A DNA stretch of 64,000 nt from Limnohabitans sp. JirII-31 (GCF_002778315.1 NZ_NESA01000005.1:62001-126000), one strand, 5' to 3'; positions 1-9,224 are shown, counted from the stretch's first letter. The notes: generated from the sequence alone by a model not told the origin. A program made the numbers and translations.

Positions 1-569
<569 letters not shown>

Positions 570-580
570 TACGGCAAGCC

Positions 581-641
581 CAAGGCACTCGAGGTGCCTT
601 GAGCATCCAGCGCCCGGGCTTGAATGCTGCGGGCGTTTTTT
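581..641 (+). terminator. Rho-independent terminator region after gap
   Basis: Two hairpins follow the gap stop codon. The first is a perfect 8-bp stem (581-588 with 594-601). The second pairs CGCCCG (611-616) with CGGGCG (630-635) and runs straight into TTTTTT (636-641), the classic intrinsic-terminator layout. The T tract overlaps the end of the decayed GDT1-family gene on the other strand. Confidence 0.75.
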
Positions 642-967
642 ATGCCACAACCAGTATGGCCCACACCGAGCGCCGCAAATATGGCGACGGGCATGGTGTG
701 AACAAGCTTCATGGGAATGCGGTCTGCCAATCTATTCCCCAAAAACACGGCGGGTACGTCTGCAATCAGCATGCCTAGCGTGGACCCCATCACCACCAGG
801 AGTGGATCGCCATAGTGAACCGCCATGGCCACCGTCGCGATTTGGGTTTTGTCTCCCATCTCCGCCAGAAAAAACGTGACAAAAGTCGCCCCGACCACAC
901 CAAAACGTTGTGCAATCTGCGTTTCTTCCTCTTCGATTTTGTCCGGAATCAACGTCCAAATGGCCAT
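640..967 (-). pseudogene. Decayed GDT1/TMEM165 (UPF0016) family cation transporter, second half only
   Basis: The minus-strand reading frame matches only the second repeat of the GDT1 family, small membrane proteins linked to Mn/Ca transport that normally carry two E-x-G-D-(K/R)-(T/S) motifs in about 190 residues. One motif is present (FFLAEMGDKTQIATVA), followed by the usual GTTxGM-NVPA-like helix (GSTLGMLIADVPAVFLG). The first repeat is missing: the sequence between 968 and amtB shows nothing like it. The end is also shifted. After AALGV the frame reads GHTGCGI, but one inserted base would give a hydrophobic end WAILVVA and a stop at 640-642. Without that base the frame runs on into the terminator and gap. 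Both faults point to a pseudogene; a sequencing error could explain only the frameshift. Confidence 0.7.
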
Positions 968-1049
968 GCCAATATGAAGATGCGATCTATCTACGTATAC
1001 GAAAAATCTGTTCTTGTGAAAAATTTCGCCCCAAAACCGTGATGGGCTA

Positions 1050-1119
1050 CTTGTTTGGTGCGTTTATTGCTTGCATATGGTGCGCTTTGTAAAAAAAGCA
1101 CCGACTCGCACCAAACAAG
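1050..1119. promoter_or_regulatory. Long inverted repeat in the amtB leader
   Basis: A perfect 13-bp inverted repeat, CTTGTTTGGTGCG (1050-1062) and CGCACCAAACAAG (1107-1119), encloses 44 bases that contain a second pair, GGTGC (1079-1083) and GCACC (1098-1102). The GGTGC/GCACC cores resemble half-sites of the nitrogen regulator NtrC, but their order differs from the usual NtrC box. It could act as an operator or as a leader-RNA hairpin upstream of amtB. Confidence 0.55.
1055..1071 (+). promoter_or_regulatory. Possible sigma-54 promoter of amtB
   Basis: The sequence TTGGTGCG-TTTA-TTGC has the GG and GC dinucleotides at the -24/-12 spacing expected of RpoN promoters and keeps the TTGC of the -12 element. 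The -24 element departs from TGGCACG at two positions. It lies about 72 bases before the amtB start. Nitrogen-regulated sigma-54 transcription of ammonium transporter genes is well established in proteobacteria, which makes the match plausible but unproven. Confidence 0.45.
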
Positions 1120-1142
1120 TTCAACCCATCAAGGATTTATTC

Positions 1143-2345
1143 ATGGACGCACTTAAACAGGGCGCAGATGCACTGTTCATCCTCCTCGGAGCCATCATGG
1201 TGCTGGCAATGCATGCCGGCTTTGCTTTCTTAGAACTAGGCACCGTTCGCAAAAAAAACCAGGTCAATGCTTTGGTGAAAATTTTGGTGGACTTTTGCGT
1301 ATCGACCGTCGCTTATTTTGTGGTCGGTTACGGCGTAGCCTATGGCACGAGTTTCATGGTGGGAGCCGAAACACTAGCGGCCAAAAATGGCTACGAACTC
1401 GTGAAGTTCTTCTTTTTGTTGACTTTCGCCGCTGCCATTCCTGCGATTATTTCTGGCGGCATTGCTGAGCGCGCCAAGTTTTGGCCACAGCTTATTGCCA
1501 CCGCCGTGATCGTCGGTTTTATTTATCCCTTTTATGAAGGCATTGCCTGGAATCAACATTTCGGTGTTCAGGCTTGGCTCAAAACCAGCACCGGTGAAGA
1601 GTTCCATGATTTCGCAGGCTCCGTGGTTGTGCATGCCTTGGGGGGCTGGATTGCTTTACCCGCCGTATTATTACTAGGCGCACGCAGCAACCGTTACCGC
1701 AAAGACGGGGCTGTCTCTGCCCATCCACCTTCAAGCATCCCCTTTCTCGCCTTAGGCGCATGGATTTTGATCGTGGGCTGGTTTGGATTCAACGTGATGA
1801 GCGCTCAAACGCTAGACAAAATTTCTGGTTTGGTGGCGGTAAATTCACTGATGGCCATGGTCGGCGGCACTTTGGTTGCTCTGCTGTTGGGTAAAAACGA
1901 TCCTGGCTTCGTGCACAACGGCCCACTTGCCGGTTTGGTCGCTGTTTGCGCTGGCTCTGATGTGATGCACCCGATGGGCGCTTTGGTGGTTGGCGCTGTG
2001 GCTGGGGCCATTTTTGTGGTCATGTTCACGCTGACACAAAATAAATGGCGTATTGACGATGTGTTGGGAGTCTGGCCTTTGCACGGTTTGTGTGGCACCT
2101 GGGGCGGCATTGCCGCTGGCATTTTTGGCACCACAACGCTCGGCGGCCTAGGTGGGGTGAGCTTGTCGGCCCAGTTGGCAGGTACGGCATTGGGGGTTTG
2201 CTGGGCCTTGATTGGGGGCTTTGTGGTTTACGGTATTTTGAAAATATCCCTTGGTTTGCGGCTGAGCCAAGAGGAAGAATTTGAAGGAGCCGATTTGACA
2301 ATTCACAAGATCAGCGGAACACCCGAACGAGAAGTGAGCTGGTAA
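1143..2345 (+). CDS. amtB: Ammonium transporter, Amt family
   Basis: This is a 400-residue polytopic inner-membrane channel for ammonium/ammonia uptake, with the usual run of about eleven membrane helices. The twin pore histidines are visible as H164 (in VVVHALGG) and H314 (in PLHGLCGTWGG). I start at 1143 (MDALKQGADALF); the longer open frame to 1071 has a charged, unrelated extension and a weaker context. The E. coli-type cleaved signal peptide is absent, as in many Amt proteins. No glnK lies beside it, although amtB is usually cotranscribed with glnK, so its PII partner must be elsewhere. The leader carries a possible sigma-54 promoter and a 13-bp inverted repeat. Confidence 0.95.
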   Translation: MDALKQGADALFILLGAIMVLAMHAGFAFLELGTVRKKNQVNALVKILVDFCVSTVAYFVVGYGVAYGTSFMVGAETLAAKNGYELVKFFFLLTFAAAIPAIISGGIAERAKFWPQLIATAVIVGFIYPFYEGIAWNQHFGVQAWLKTSTGEEFHDFAGSVVVHALGGWIALPAVLLLGARSNRYRKDGAVSAHPPSSIPFLALGAWILIVGWFGFNVMSAQTLDKISGLVAVNSLMAMVGGTLVALLLGKNDPGFVHNGPLAGLVAVCAGSDVMHPMGALVVGAVAGAIFVVMFTLTQNKWRIDDVLGVWPLHGLCGTWGGIAAGIFGTTTLGGLGGVSLSAQLAGTALGVCWALIGGFVVYGILKISLGLRLSQEEEFEGADLTIHKISGTPEREVSW

Positions 2346-2518
2346 GCCGCATGAATTGTGGTTTTTCACGCATGAATTCTTTCAAATACAGGTAAACGCT
2401 TGGTTTTTCTGCTCACTTGTGCTCCATAATGGTCTTTGCTGGGTTGGCGCTCGCGCCAGCACAGTGTGTTTGGTGATCGGTCAGTTTCGCGCCACCGCTT
2501 TGGTTGCGTTGTGCATTC

Positions 2519-2557
2519 GGGACTCCATCGCTTGTTTTTTGTGTTTTAAGGAGTCCC
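2519..2557 (+). promoter_or_regulatory. Hairpin that sequesters the ribosome binding site of the RNA-binding protein gene
   Basis: GGGACTCC (2519-2526) and GGAGTCCC (2550-2557) form a perfect 8-bp stem with a 23-base T-rich loop. The Shine-Dalgarno sequence AAGGAG (2548-2553) falls at the loop/stem edge and inside the downstream arm, four bases from the end of the stem and nine before the ATG at 2562. The stem would hide the ribosome binding site, suggesting an RNA switch. The rest of the 216-base gap after amtB shows only a weak GC-rich dyad near 2445-2458. Confidence 0.55.
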
Positions 2558-2561
2558 TTTC

Positions 2562-3017
2562 ATGGGCAATAAACTGTACGTCGGCAATTTGCCGTATTCG
2601 GTACGCGACAGCGATCTTGAGCAGTCTTTCGGACAGTTCGGTACTGTGACCAGCGCCAAAGTCATGATGGAGCGCGACACTGGTCGTTCCAAAGGTTTTG
2701 GTTTTGTGGAAATGGGCAGCGACGCCGAAGCACAAGCCGCTGTTGAAGGCATGAACGGCGCACCTTTGGGTGGTCGTAGCCTGGTTGTCAACGAAGCACG
2801 CCCCATGGAGGCACGTCCTCCACGTACCGGCGGCGGTGGCTACGGTGGTGGTGGTGGTGGTGGCGGTGGCGGCTACGGTGGTGGCGGTCGCGAAGGTGGT
2901 GGCGGCGGCGGTTTCCGTAGCCCCTACGGTGGCGGCGGTCGCGAAGGCGGCGGCGGTGGTCGCAGTGGCGGCGGCGGTGGTCGCGGCGGCTTTGGCGGCG
3001 GCGGCAACAGCTACTAA
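2562..3017 (+). CDS. Glycine-rich RNA-binding protein, single RRM domain
   Basis: The 151-residue protein has one RNA recognition motif at about residues 1-80, with RNP2 (KLYVGNLPY) and RNP1 (KGFGFVEM) carrying the aromatic residues that stack on RNA. A tail of about 60 residues follows, almost all Gly with scattered Arg, Tyr and Ser (GYGGGGREGGG-type repeats). Such proteins in cyanobacteria and proteobacteria are often cold-induced and bind single-stranded RNA. The strong AAGGAG site lies in a predicted hairpin, so translation may be structure-controlled. A terminator follows. The tail is encoded by GGT/GGC runs that could slip in replication. Confidence 0.92.
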   Translation: MGNKLYVGNLPYSVRDSDLEQSFGQFGTVTSAKVMMERDTGRSKGFGFVEMGSDAEAQAAVEGMNGAPLGGRSLVVNEARPMEARPPRTGGGGYGGGGGGGGGGYGGGGREGGGGGGFRSPYGGGGREGGGGGRSGGGGGRGGFGGGGNSY

Positions 3018-3044
3018 TCTGCCCAGCTCACGCTGAAGCAAATC

Positions 3045-3069
3045 AAAAGGCTCCCGAGGGAGCCTTTTT
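3045..3069. terminator. Intrinsic terminator between the RNA-binding protein gene and lptC
   Basis: A GC-rich stem GGCTCC (3049-3054) with GGAGCC (3059-3064) is flanked by AAAA on the left and TTTTT on the right. It can therefore stop transcription in both directions, serving the RNA-binding protein gene on the plus strand and lptC on the minus strand. Confidence 0.85.
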
Positions 3070-3087
3070 GCTGTCTACTCACACGCC

Positions 3088-3738
3088 TTAGGGTTTGCTT
3101 TTACGCGGCAATATCGTGCCATGCACACGACCGCCCAGTTGCATCAAGCGGTCCATGTTGTCGTAATCCATGTGATCAGCCGTGAATCGTTCGCCATCGC
3201 CCCTAAGCAGCTCCACGGGTAAATGCGTTCGGATTTTTTCTGTATTGGGAAACAAGTGTAAAAACTCACTGCGCAATTCGCTACGCGGCCATATCTCACC
3301 CCGTGCACTTTGAGCAGCCTCTCGGATCAATACTGTTTTCTCAAACAGCTGAATTTCTGAGCCATCGGCATTGATCACGGCACGCGTAGCACGCGCCGTG
3401 GTGATACGACCCTCTCTAGAGATCGCACGAATACGTGGCTGGTCTATTTCAAGAGTATCGGTGTCTGGATAGTGTCGGCCTTGCACTCCTGCCATTTCGC
3501 TTTTGAGTACGCCGCGTGCATCAAAAACTTTGACCGAGAAGTCACGCATGAAATAGTCAGGAACATGCTGGGGTGCAGCTTCCAGCTCCACATCCAACAC
3601 GGTTGGGGTGTTGCGAACCAGCCAATACGTCGCAAGCGCCATCAACCCCATCAAGATAAGTGGAAGGTAAACCGCCACACGATCCCAAAGGTGTCGAGCT
3701 CGCATCCACCATGAAACACGTGTTGCCAATGCGGTCAT
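3088..3738 (-). CDS. lptC: LPS export ABC transporter periplasmic protein LptC
   Basis: LptC is the bitopic inner-membrane protein that takes lipopolysaccharide from LptBFG and passes it to LptA. The 216-residue product has one membrane anchor near residues 20-40 (VYLPLILMGLMALATYWLV), then a periplasmic beta-jellyroll region with NTPTVLDVE and the stretch GERFTADHMDYDN near the end. I chose the ATG at 3738 because it overlaps the kdsC stop as ATGA, which suggests translational coupling; an upstream start at 3756 is possible. It is the last gene of kdsD-kdsC-lptC. The lptA, lptB and rpoN genes that commonly follow are absent here. Confidence 0.92.
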   Translation of the reverse strand: MTALATRVSWWMRARHLWDRVAVYLPLILMGLMALATYWLVRNTPTVLDVELEAAPQHVPDYFMRDFSVKVFDARGVLKSEMAGVQGRHYPDTDTLEIDQPRIRAISREGRITTARATRAVINADGSEIQLFEKTVLIREAAQSARGEIWPRSELRSEFLHLFPNTEKIRTHLPVELLRGDGERFTADHMDYDNMDRLMQLGGRVHGTILPRKSKP

Positions 3739-4298
3739 GCCAAATAACCTCGCCACAGATCTGCATAACGACCTGAAGCGACCAATAACAAATCACAGAA
3801 CTCACGCGCCGCGCCATGGCCACCTTCGCGTTCGGTGACGTAATGGGCGATGGCCTTCGCTTCGATATGTGCATTGCTAGGTGCACAAGCAAAAGCAACG
3901 CGCTGCATCACGGCCAAGTCAGGCCAATCATCGCCCATTGCTGCAGCTTGCGACCAATCAAGCCTCAACGATTGCAGAATTTCGAGCGCAGCAGGGGCTT
4001 TATCTTCCGTGCCATAGCGAACATGTTCAATGCCCAGAGCCTTCAGTCGTGTCCGCAAAGGGGCACTGTCCCGACCGGTGATGACAGCCGGTGTAATGCC
4101 CGCCTGCCGCAACATTTTTAAACCATGTCCATCCAGGGTCGAGAAGCGCTTGATCGTTTCGCCGACGTCGGTGAAATACAAACCGCCATCGGTCAAAACA
4201 CCGTCGACATCAAAAAAAACTACGCGAACACCCTGGGCGCGTAACAACAATGTCGGATCAATTTGGAGAGCAGGCGTACGCAAAGGCGAATGAGACAT
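3735..4298 (-). CDS. kdsC: 3-deoxy-D-manno-octulosonate 8-phosphate phosphatase KdsC
   Basis: KdsC removes phosphate from KDO 8-phosphate, giving KDO for the inner core of lipopolysaccharide. It is a cap-less HAD-family enzyme of 187 residues. The HAD motif I is FFDVDGVLTDG, where the first Asp is the nucleophile; motif II is the Thr in AVITGRDS; motif IV is MGDDWPDL. The start at 4298 shares a base with the kdsD stop (TGATG), so I prefer it to an upstream in-frame start at 4346. Sits between kdsD and lptC in a tightly coupled operon. Confidence 0.95.
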   Translation of the reverse strand: MSHSPLRTPALQIDPTLLLRAQGVRVVFFDVDGVLTDGGLYFTDVGETIKRFSTLDGHGLKMLRQAGITPAVITGRDSAPLRTRLKALGIEHVRYGTEDKAPAALEILQSLRLDWSQAAAMGDDWPDLAVMQRVAFACAPSNAHIEAKAIAHYVTEREGGHGAAREFCDLLLVASGRYADLWRGYLA

Positions 4299-5308
4299 CA
4301 AATCACCTTGGCACGCATCAGGTCGTTGGTGTTGATGGCACCACACAGGAGGCCCTCCTCGTCAACCACCAGCACACTGGTGATGCGATGGAGTTCCATC
4401 AACTCCGCGGCTTCTGCGGCCAAAGCATTGGCGCGTACAGAACGAGGGGTCGTGTGCATCACTTGTTCTGCCGTCAGGGCGCGCATGTCTACACCTTTTT
4501 CAATCAGGCGACGCAAATCACCGTCGGTAAAAATACCAAGAACTTTGCGCTGTTCATTGACCACAGCCGAAGCACCCAGCCCTTTAGCGCTCATCTCGCG
4601 CATCAAATCACTGAATGTGGCGGACGGCAATACGCTAGGAACAGCGTCGCCACTGCGCATGACATCGCTTACATGGGTGAGCAAGCGACGACCCAAAGCG
4701 CCTCCGGGATGTGAGCGTGCAAAGTCTTCAGCTTTGAAACCACGAGCATCCAGCAATGCAACGGCCAAGGCATCACCCAATGCCATTTGTGCCGTCGTAC
4801 TGGCTGTAGGCGCCAAATTCAACGGGCAAGCTTCCTTGGTTACTCCGCTATCGAGCACGATGTCCGCATGACGCGCCAATGTGGAAAGAGCTCCTCCGGT
4901 AATGGCAATCAACGGCACACCTTGCCGCTTCAAGACTGGCAAGATAGCCGACAGCTCATCACTCTCACCGCTGTTGGAGATGGCAATCACCAAATCACTG
5001 TCTTTGACCATGCCCAAATCCCCGTGACTAGCCTCAGCAGGGTGCACAAACATGGCTGGTGTTCCGGTCGACGCCAGGGTTGCCGTGATCTTGCGTCCAA
5101 TGTGTCCGCTTTTACCCATTCCCATCACCACCACGCGGCCACGCACAGCCAGAATAGCGCGAACAGCGTGCACAAAACTCGGCGTCAATCGGTCACGCAG
5201 TTGATGGACCGCTTGGGCTTCAATTTCTAGCGTGTCATGCGCGAGCGTCAAGATGCGTTGATCATCCAAGACGTTTTGAATGGTCGCGTTATGAGAAGTT
5301 TGGGTCAT
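4298..5308 (-). CDS. kdsD: Arabinose-5-phosphate isomerase KdsD (KpsF/GutQ family)
   Basis: KdsD converts ribulose 5-phosphate to arabinose 5-phosphate, the first step of KDO synthesis. The 336-residue protein has an N-terminal SIS sugar-isomerase domain at about residues 45-185 (GMGKSGHIGRKITATLASTGTPA and the serine-rich SNSGES loop) and two C-terminal CBS domains (about 210-325). The size matches E. coli KdsD. First gene of the kdsD-kdsC-lptC unit, starting 27 bases after the end of mnmE on the same strand. Confidence 0.95.
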   Translation of the reverse strand: MTQTSHNATIQNVLDDQRILTLAHDTLEIEAQAVHQLRDRLTPSFVHAVRAILAVRGRVVVMGMGKSGHIGRKITATLASTGTPAMFVHPAEASHGDLGMVKDSDLVIAISNSGESDELSAILPVLKRQGVPLIAITGGALSTLARHADIVLDSGVTKEACPLNLAPTASTTAQMALGDALAVALLDARGFKAEDFARSHPGGALGRRLLTHVSDVMRSGDAVPSVLPSATFSDLMREMSAKGLGASAVVNEQRKVLGIFTDGDLRRLIEKGVDMRALTAEQVMHTTPRSVRANALAAEAAELMELHRITSVLVVDEEGLLCGAINTNDLMRAKVI

Positions 5309-5335
5309 GGGTTAATTTTATCGGTCCACCTGTAT

Positions 5336-6760
5336 TTATTTGCCAATACAAAAACTTGAAAAAATCACGCCTAACAAGTCGTCAGATGTGAACTCACCGG
5401 TGATCGCATTCAGTGCGTTTTGCCCCAGTCGCAACTCTTCGGCTAGCAAGTCCAAGGCGGGTTGTTGCACCTGTAAACAGGCCATGGCTTGATTCAAATG
5501 CGTTTGCACATCACGCAATGCTTGAACATGCCTTTCCCGCGCCATGAATAAGCCTTCTGTGCCACTGCCCTGCCAACCCACAACATCCAGCAACTTTTGC
5601 CGCAATGCCGACAGCCCCAGTCCTGTCTTCGCAGACAACACAAGGTGCTCATCTGAAGTGCAACTCTTTTGTGTGAAAGCGCTTGTGTCTGCCTTGTTCC
5701 ATAAATGCAGCAGTGGGACATGACGCGCGAGAGTGGTTGTCAATGTCGCTTCAATTTGTGCATCGGCTTGAACATACATCGGATCGTCTTGCCGTGTGAG
5801 GTCATGTAAAAACAACACCGCATCTGCTTGTCCAATTTGCGCCCATGCACGTGCAATGCCTATGCGCTCGACCTCATCTACATCTGGGTGATCACGTAGA
5901 CCGGCCGTGTCCACCACATGCAATGGAACACCCTCAATCTGAATGGTTTGTTGCACCACGTCACGGGTGGTCCCGGCAATAGGCGTCACGATGGCGAGTT
6001 CGGCACCCGCCAACGCATTAAGCAACGAACTTTTCCCCGCATTGGGCTGTCCAGCAATGACCACGCGAATGCCTTCGCGCAACAGCGCACCTTGACGTGT
6101 GCGCAGCATGACTTGACTGAGCTGATTTTGCAATCGTTCTAGCTGGCCTTGCGCGTCCGCCTGCTTCAAAAAGTCGATGTCTTCTTCCGGAAAATCAAGC
6201 GTCGCCTCTACCAACATGCGCAAGTGAATCAGTGCATCTCGTAATTGATGAATTTCTGCTGAGAACGCACCGGCCAGAGAACGGCTCGCACTACGGGCGG
6301 CTGACTCGGTGCTGGCATCTATCAAGTCGGCCACAGCCTCTGCTTGAGCCAAATCGAGTTTATGGTTCAAAAATGCGCGCTGCGTGAACTCACCTGGCTG
6401 CGCCAAACGCAAACCAGGCAAAAGTGGTTGCTGACCTTCAACGCACGTTGCCGCGACCTCCAAACAACGCGCCAACAAAAGCTGCAAAACCACCGGACCA
6501 CCATGTGCTTGAAGTTCAAGCACGTCTTCGCCTGTGTAACTGTGTGGCGCTACGAAGTGAAGCGCCAGCACATGGTCTATGGGCGAGCCAGTTGCATCAA
6601 GAACTGGTAAATAAGTCGCCTCTCGTGGCTTCAACCCTCGACAACACAAGGCCTTGACCAAAGGCGTCAATCGTTTGGCACTCAAACGAACAATGCCAAC
6701 AGCCCCGCGACCTGGCGCTGTGGCAATGGCAATGATCGGTGCGTCGTGTTGGGCAAACAT
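5336..6760 (-). CDS. mnmE: tRNA modification GTPase MnmE
   Basis: MnmE works with MnmG to place carboxymethylaminomethyl groups on wobble uridine 34 of certain tRNAs. The 474-residue protein has the N-terminal folate-binding domain ([21 protein letters not shown]), a helical domain, and an inserted Ras-like G domain: P loop GQPNAGKSS, switch GTTRD, DTAGLRD and NKAD. It ends FCIGK, where the Cys is the conserved C-terminal catalytic-site residue. The start at 6760 is the first Met before the folate domain; the longer frame to 6970 runs back through the yidC terminator and cannot be right. Its partner mnmG is at 26.9 kb. Confidence 0.96.
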   Translation of the reverse strand: MFAQHDAPIIAIATAPGRGAVGIVRLSAKRLTPLVKALCCRGLKPREATYLPVLDATGSPIDHVLALHFVAPHSYTGEDVLELQAHGGPVVLQLLLARCLEVAATCVEGQQPLLPGLRLAQPGEFTQRAFLNHKLDLAQAEAVADLIDASTESAARSASRSLAGAFSAEIHQLRDALIHLRMLVEATLDFPEEDIDFLKQADAQGQLERLQNQLSQVMLRTRQGALLREGIRVVIAGQPNAGKSSLLNALAGAELAIVTPIAGTTRDVVQQTIQIEGVPLHVVDTAGLRDHPDVDEVERIGIARAWAQIGQADAVLFLHDLTRQDDPMYVQADAQIEATLTTTLARHVPLLHLWNKADTSAFTQKSCTSDEHLVLSAKTGLGLSALRQKLLDVVGWQGSGTEGLFMARERHVQALRDVQTHLNQAMACLQVQQPALDLLAEELRLGQNALNAITGEFTSDDLLGVIFSSFCIGK

Positions 6761-6776
6761 GGTGGTGATTGTCAGG

Positions 6777-6810
6777 AAAAAACCCCGCTGTCCTTGCGGA
6801 CGGCGGGGTT
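6777..6810 (-). terminator. Intrinsic terminator after yidC
   Basis: On the minus strand the stem AACCCCGC (6781-6788 on the plus strand) pairs with GCGGGGTT (6803-6810), with an inner GTCC/GGAC stem. A run of T residues follows in the direction of transcription (AAAAAA at 6777-6782 on the plus strand). It separates the ribosomal-protein/yidC operon from mnmE. Confidence 0.8.
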
Positions 6811-6836
6811 TATTTAAAAAACAACATGGCCTTCGT

Positions 6837-8558
6837 TTAGAACTTAGGCAAGTTGAACTGGGGGGGGACACCCATGCGGGTGTTGATGACCCACTGCTGA
6901 ACAATTGACAAAACGTTGTTGGTGATCCAGTACAACACCAACCCAGCAGGGAAGAAGAAGAACATGACACTGAACGCGAGCGGCATGATCCACATCATCT
7001 TAGCTTGCATCGGATCTGGTGGTGCAGGATTCAAAGCTGTTTGCAGCATCGTGGTTGCTGTCATGGTCAGAGGCAGAATAAAGAATGGATCCGGTGCAGC
7101 CAAGTCATGAATCCAACCAATCCAAGGAGCGTTGCGCATTTCAACGGTTGACAACAGAACCCAGTACAAGGCAATGAACACTGGAATTTGTATCGCGATC
7201 GGCAAACACCCACCCATGGGGTTGACCTTCTCTTCACGATAAATTTTCATCATCTCCATTTGCATTTGTTGCGGGTTGTCTTTCAGGCGCTCACGCATTT
7301 CCATGATGCGCGGATTCACCGCCTTCATCTTGGCCATGCTGCGATACGCATGTGCGTTGAGCCAATAAAACCCTGCCTTCAACAAAACCACCAAGGCCAC
7401 GATAGACCAACCCCAGTTACCCAGGAAATGGTTCAACTTATCGAGCAACCAGTACAAGGGTTTAGCCATGATGGTGAGCCAGCCATAGTCTTTGACCAAC
7501 TCCAAACCAGGATAAACGGCTTCGAGTTTTTTCTCTTCTTGAGGGCCCACATAGAAGGTGGCTGCCACCGTTTTGGTATCCCCTGCCTTGATGGTGTCGA
7601 GGGGAGCAATCAACGTTGCGCGGTAGCAGCAGTCTGCAACCGAAGAACCAATGTCCACAGCATCCAAAGAAATATTGCGATTCAACCCGTCTGGCAAGAT
7701 CCACGCACTAAAGAAGTAATGCTGGACCATTGCAATATAGCCATTGAGCGACTGCTTCTCGACATCTACTTTTTTCTTCTTGATGTCTGCGAACTCAACC
7801 TTTTGATATTTCTTAGCTTCGGTGTAAACCGCGGGACCCGTAAAAGTCGAATAGAAAGACGACTCGCCAGTGGGTTTGTTGCCGTCACGTACCAACTGGA
7901 AATAAAGCTGAGGCGCAACGTCTTGTTGACCCACGTTCACAATCTCATGTTTCACAGCAACGTCATATGCGCCACGCTTGAGGGTGTAGGTTTTCACCAG
8001 TTTCACCCCGTTTTGTACGGGGGACTCAAACGTCACCGAAACTTCGGAGGCATCTTTTTGTAGGCTGCGCACGCCGGGATGCACCGTCATTTGGCTTTTA
8101 TGCGTAGGCAAAGCATCGCTTGTCGCGCTGCCAATCAGCCCTGTTTGAGCTAAATAAATGCGGTCCTTGCTGTCATCCAGCAAAACCACATTTTTGCCCA
8201 CATGGTTGACATCTGCATGTTCCAAAAACTCCACACGTGATACGGTTGCACCTTCTGTATCAAAACGAAGTTTCAACACATCGCTTTGCACGTCAACGTA
8301 TTCTTTAGCTTTGCTGCTTGCAGCATCAGCCAAAGGCAGAGTCATCGAAGATGCACTCGCCACGGCTGAAGGCACGCCAGCATTATTTGTTGCGGTTGAT
8401 GATGCCGCGATAGCAGGCACCTCCTTGGAAGAAGAGGCTGTCGTTGGCGTTGGGAAAAACGTGGCTTTATGACCGTTGTGTACTTGCCATTGATCCCACA
8501 GTAAAACCATGGAAAAACCAAAGATCACCCACAAAATGGTGCGGCGAATGTCATTCAT
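6837..8558 (-). CDS. yidC: Membrane protein insertase YidC
   Basis: YidC inserts and folds inner-membrane proteins, alone or with SecYEG. The 573-residue protein is of the Gram-negative type: an N-terminal membrane anchor ([18 protein letters not shown]), a low-complexity linker (about 30-80), a large periplasmic beta domain (about 85-350), then the conserved five-helix core with the cytoplasmic hairpin and [22 protein letters not shown]. It lies in rpmH-rnpA-yidD-yidC and overlaps the end of yidD by eight bases. An intrinsic terminator follows. Confidence 0.97.
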   Translation of the reverse strand: MNDIRRTILWVIFGFSMVLLWDQWQVHNGHKATFFPTPTTASSSKEVPAIAASSTATNNAGVPSAVASASSMTLPLADAASSKAKEYVDVQSDVLKLRFDTEGATVSRVEFLEHADVNHVGKNVVLLDDSKDRIYLAQTGLIGSATSDALPTHKSQMTVHPGVRSLQKDASEVSVTFESPVQNGVKLVKTYTLKRGAYDVAVKHEIVNVGQQDVAPQLYFQLVRDGNKPTGESSFYSTFTGPAVYTEAKKYQKVEFADIKKKKVDVEKQSLNGYIAMVQHYFFSAWILPDGLNRNISLDAVDIGSSVADCCYRATLIAPLDTIKAGDTKTVAATFYVGPQEEKKLEAVYPGLELVKDYGWLTIMAKPLYWLLDKLNHFLGNWGWSIVALVVLLKAGFYWLNAHAYRSMAKMKAVNPRIMEMRERLKDNPQQMQMEMMKIYREEKVNPMGGCLPIAIQIPVFIALYWVLLSTVEMRNAPWIGWIHDLAAPDPFFILPLTMTATTMLQTALNPAPPDPMQAKMMWIMPLAFSVMFFFFPAGLVLYWITNNVLSIVQQWVINTRMGVPPQFNLPKF

Positions 8559-8826
8559 GAAGATTTCTTCCTGAGTTGGAGGGGGTCAAAGGCGCTGTAA
8601 AGACGGTTTGCTTTGGAGGAACAGGGTCATGTCCGCCGGCACACCAAGGATGACAACGCACCAAACGGCGCAATGTCATGTAGGCACCATGTTGCGCACC
8701 ATGGCGCTGCAGCGCTTCAAGTGCATACGCTGAACATGTTGGCTCAAATCGACAAACTGAGCCCAACCAAGGGCTCAAGAACAGTCTGTATGTCTGGACA
8801 CATCGAATTAAAAAGGCTTGCATCAT
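8551..8826 (-). CDS. yidD: Membrane protein insertion efficiency factor YidD
   Basis: YidD is a small membrane-associated protein thought to help YidC-dependent insertion. The 91-residue product has the family core: an N-terminal amphipathic helix, PWLGSVCRFEPTCSAYALEAL with its conserved cysteines, and RRLVRCHPWCAGGHDPVP. Its ATG overlaps the rnpA stop codon as ATGA, and its 3' end overlaps yidC, so the four genes are probably translationally coupled. The C-terminal tail after the DPVP motif is not conserved in the family. Confidence 0.95.
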   Translation of the reverse strand: MMQAFLIRCVQTYRLFLSPWLGSVCRFEPTCSAYALEALQRHGAQHGAYMTLRRLVRCHPWCAGGHDPVPPKQTVFTAPLTPSNSGRNLHE

Positions 8827-9224
8827 GAAGTAGCCACTTTGCCAAACAACTGTGTCAGTTCTTGTCGCACAGCTTGTTTGAGAATCTCAGAAGAAGCACT
8901 CATGAATCTCTTTGAATCAAACGCTGCACGCAGGCGAACAACATACGCTGTCGGCTTCAGATTTGATGCAAATTCTTGTGACACGTGATGAATTTGACGC
9001 CTGATGAGATTTCGCGTGACAGCACGCTTGGCCCACCGTTTGGGTGTCAAGGCACCAAGTATCAAAACACCGTCAGCAAACGGGGCCTGAGTTTTTTCAA
9101 ACCCAAGCCCCGTAGAGGTTTTTTCAGTTGGTTGCCATTCGTGCAACACAAAGTGCGGTGTTTTCGCCGCGGTGCTTGCGCGCATGACTGCCTGAAATTC
9201 AACCCACTGCTTTAAACGTTCCAC
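8823..9224 (-). CDS. rnpA: Ribonuclease P protein component
   Basis: RnpA binds the RNase P RNA and helps in 5' maturation of tRNA precursors. The 133-residue protein shows the RNR-type signature KRAVTRNLIRRQIH and a following basic helix. Compared with E. coli RnpA (119 residues) it has an insert of about 20 residues after the first strand (WQPTEKTSTGLGFEKTQAPF). It sits 37 bases after rpmH and overlaps yidD. Confidence 0.93.
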   Translation of the reverse strand: MERLKQWVEFQAVMRASTAAKTPHFVLHEWQPTEKTSTGLGFEKTQAPFADGVLILGALTPKRWAKRAVTRNLIRRQIHHVSQEFASNLKPTAYVVRLRAAFDSKRFMSASSEILKQAVRQELTQLFGKVATS

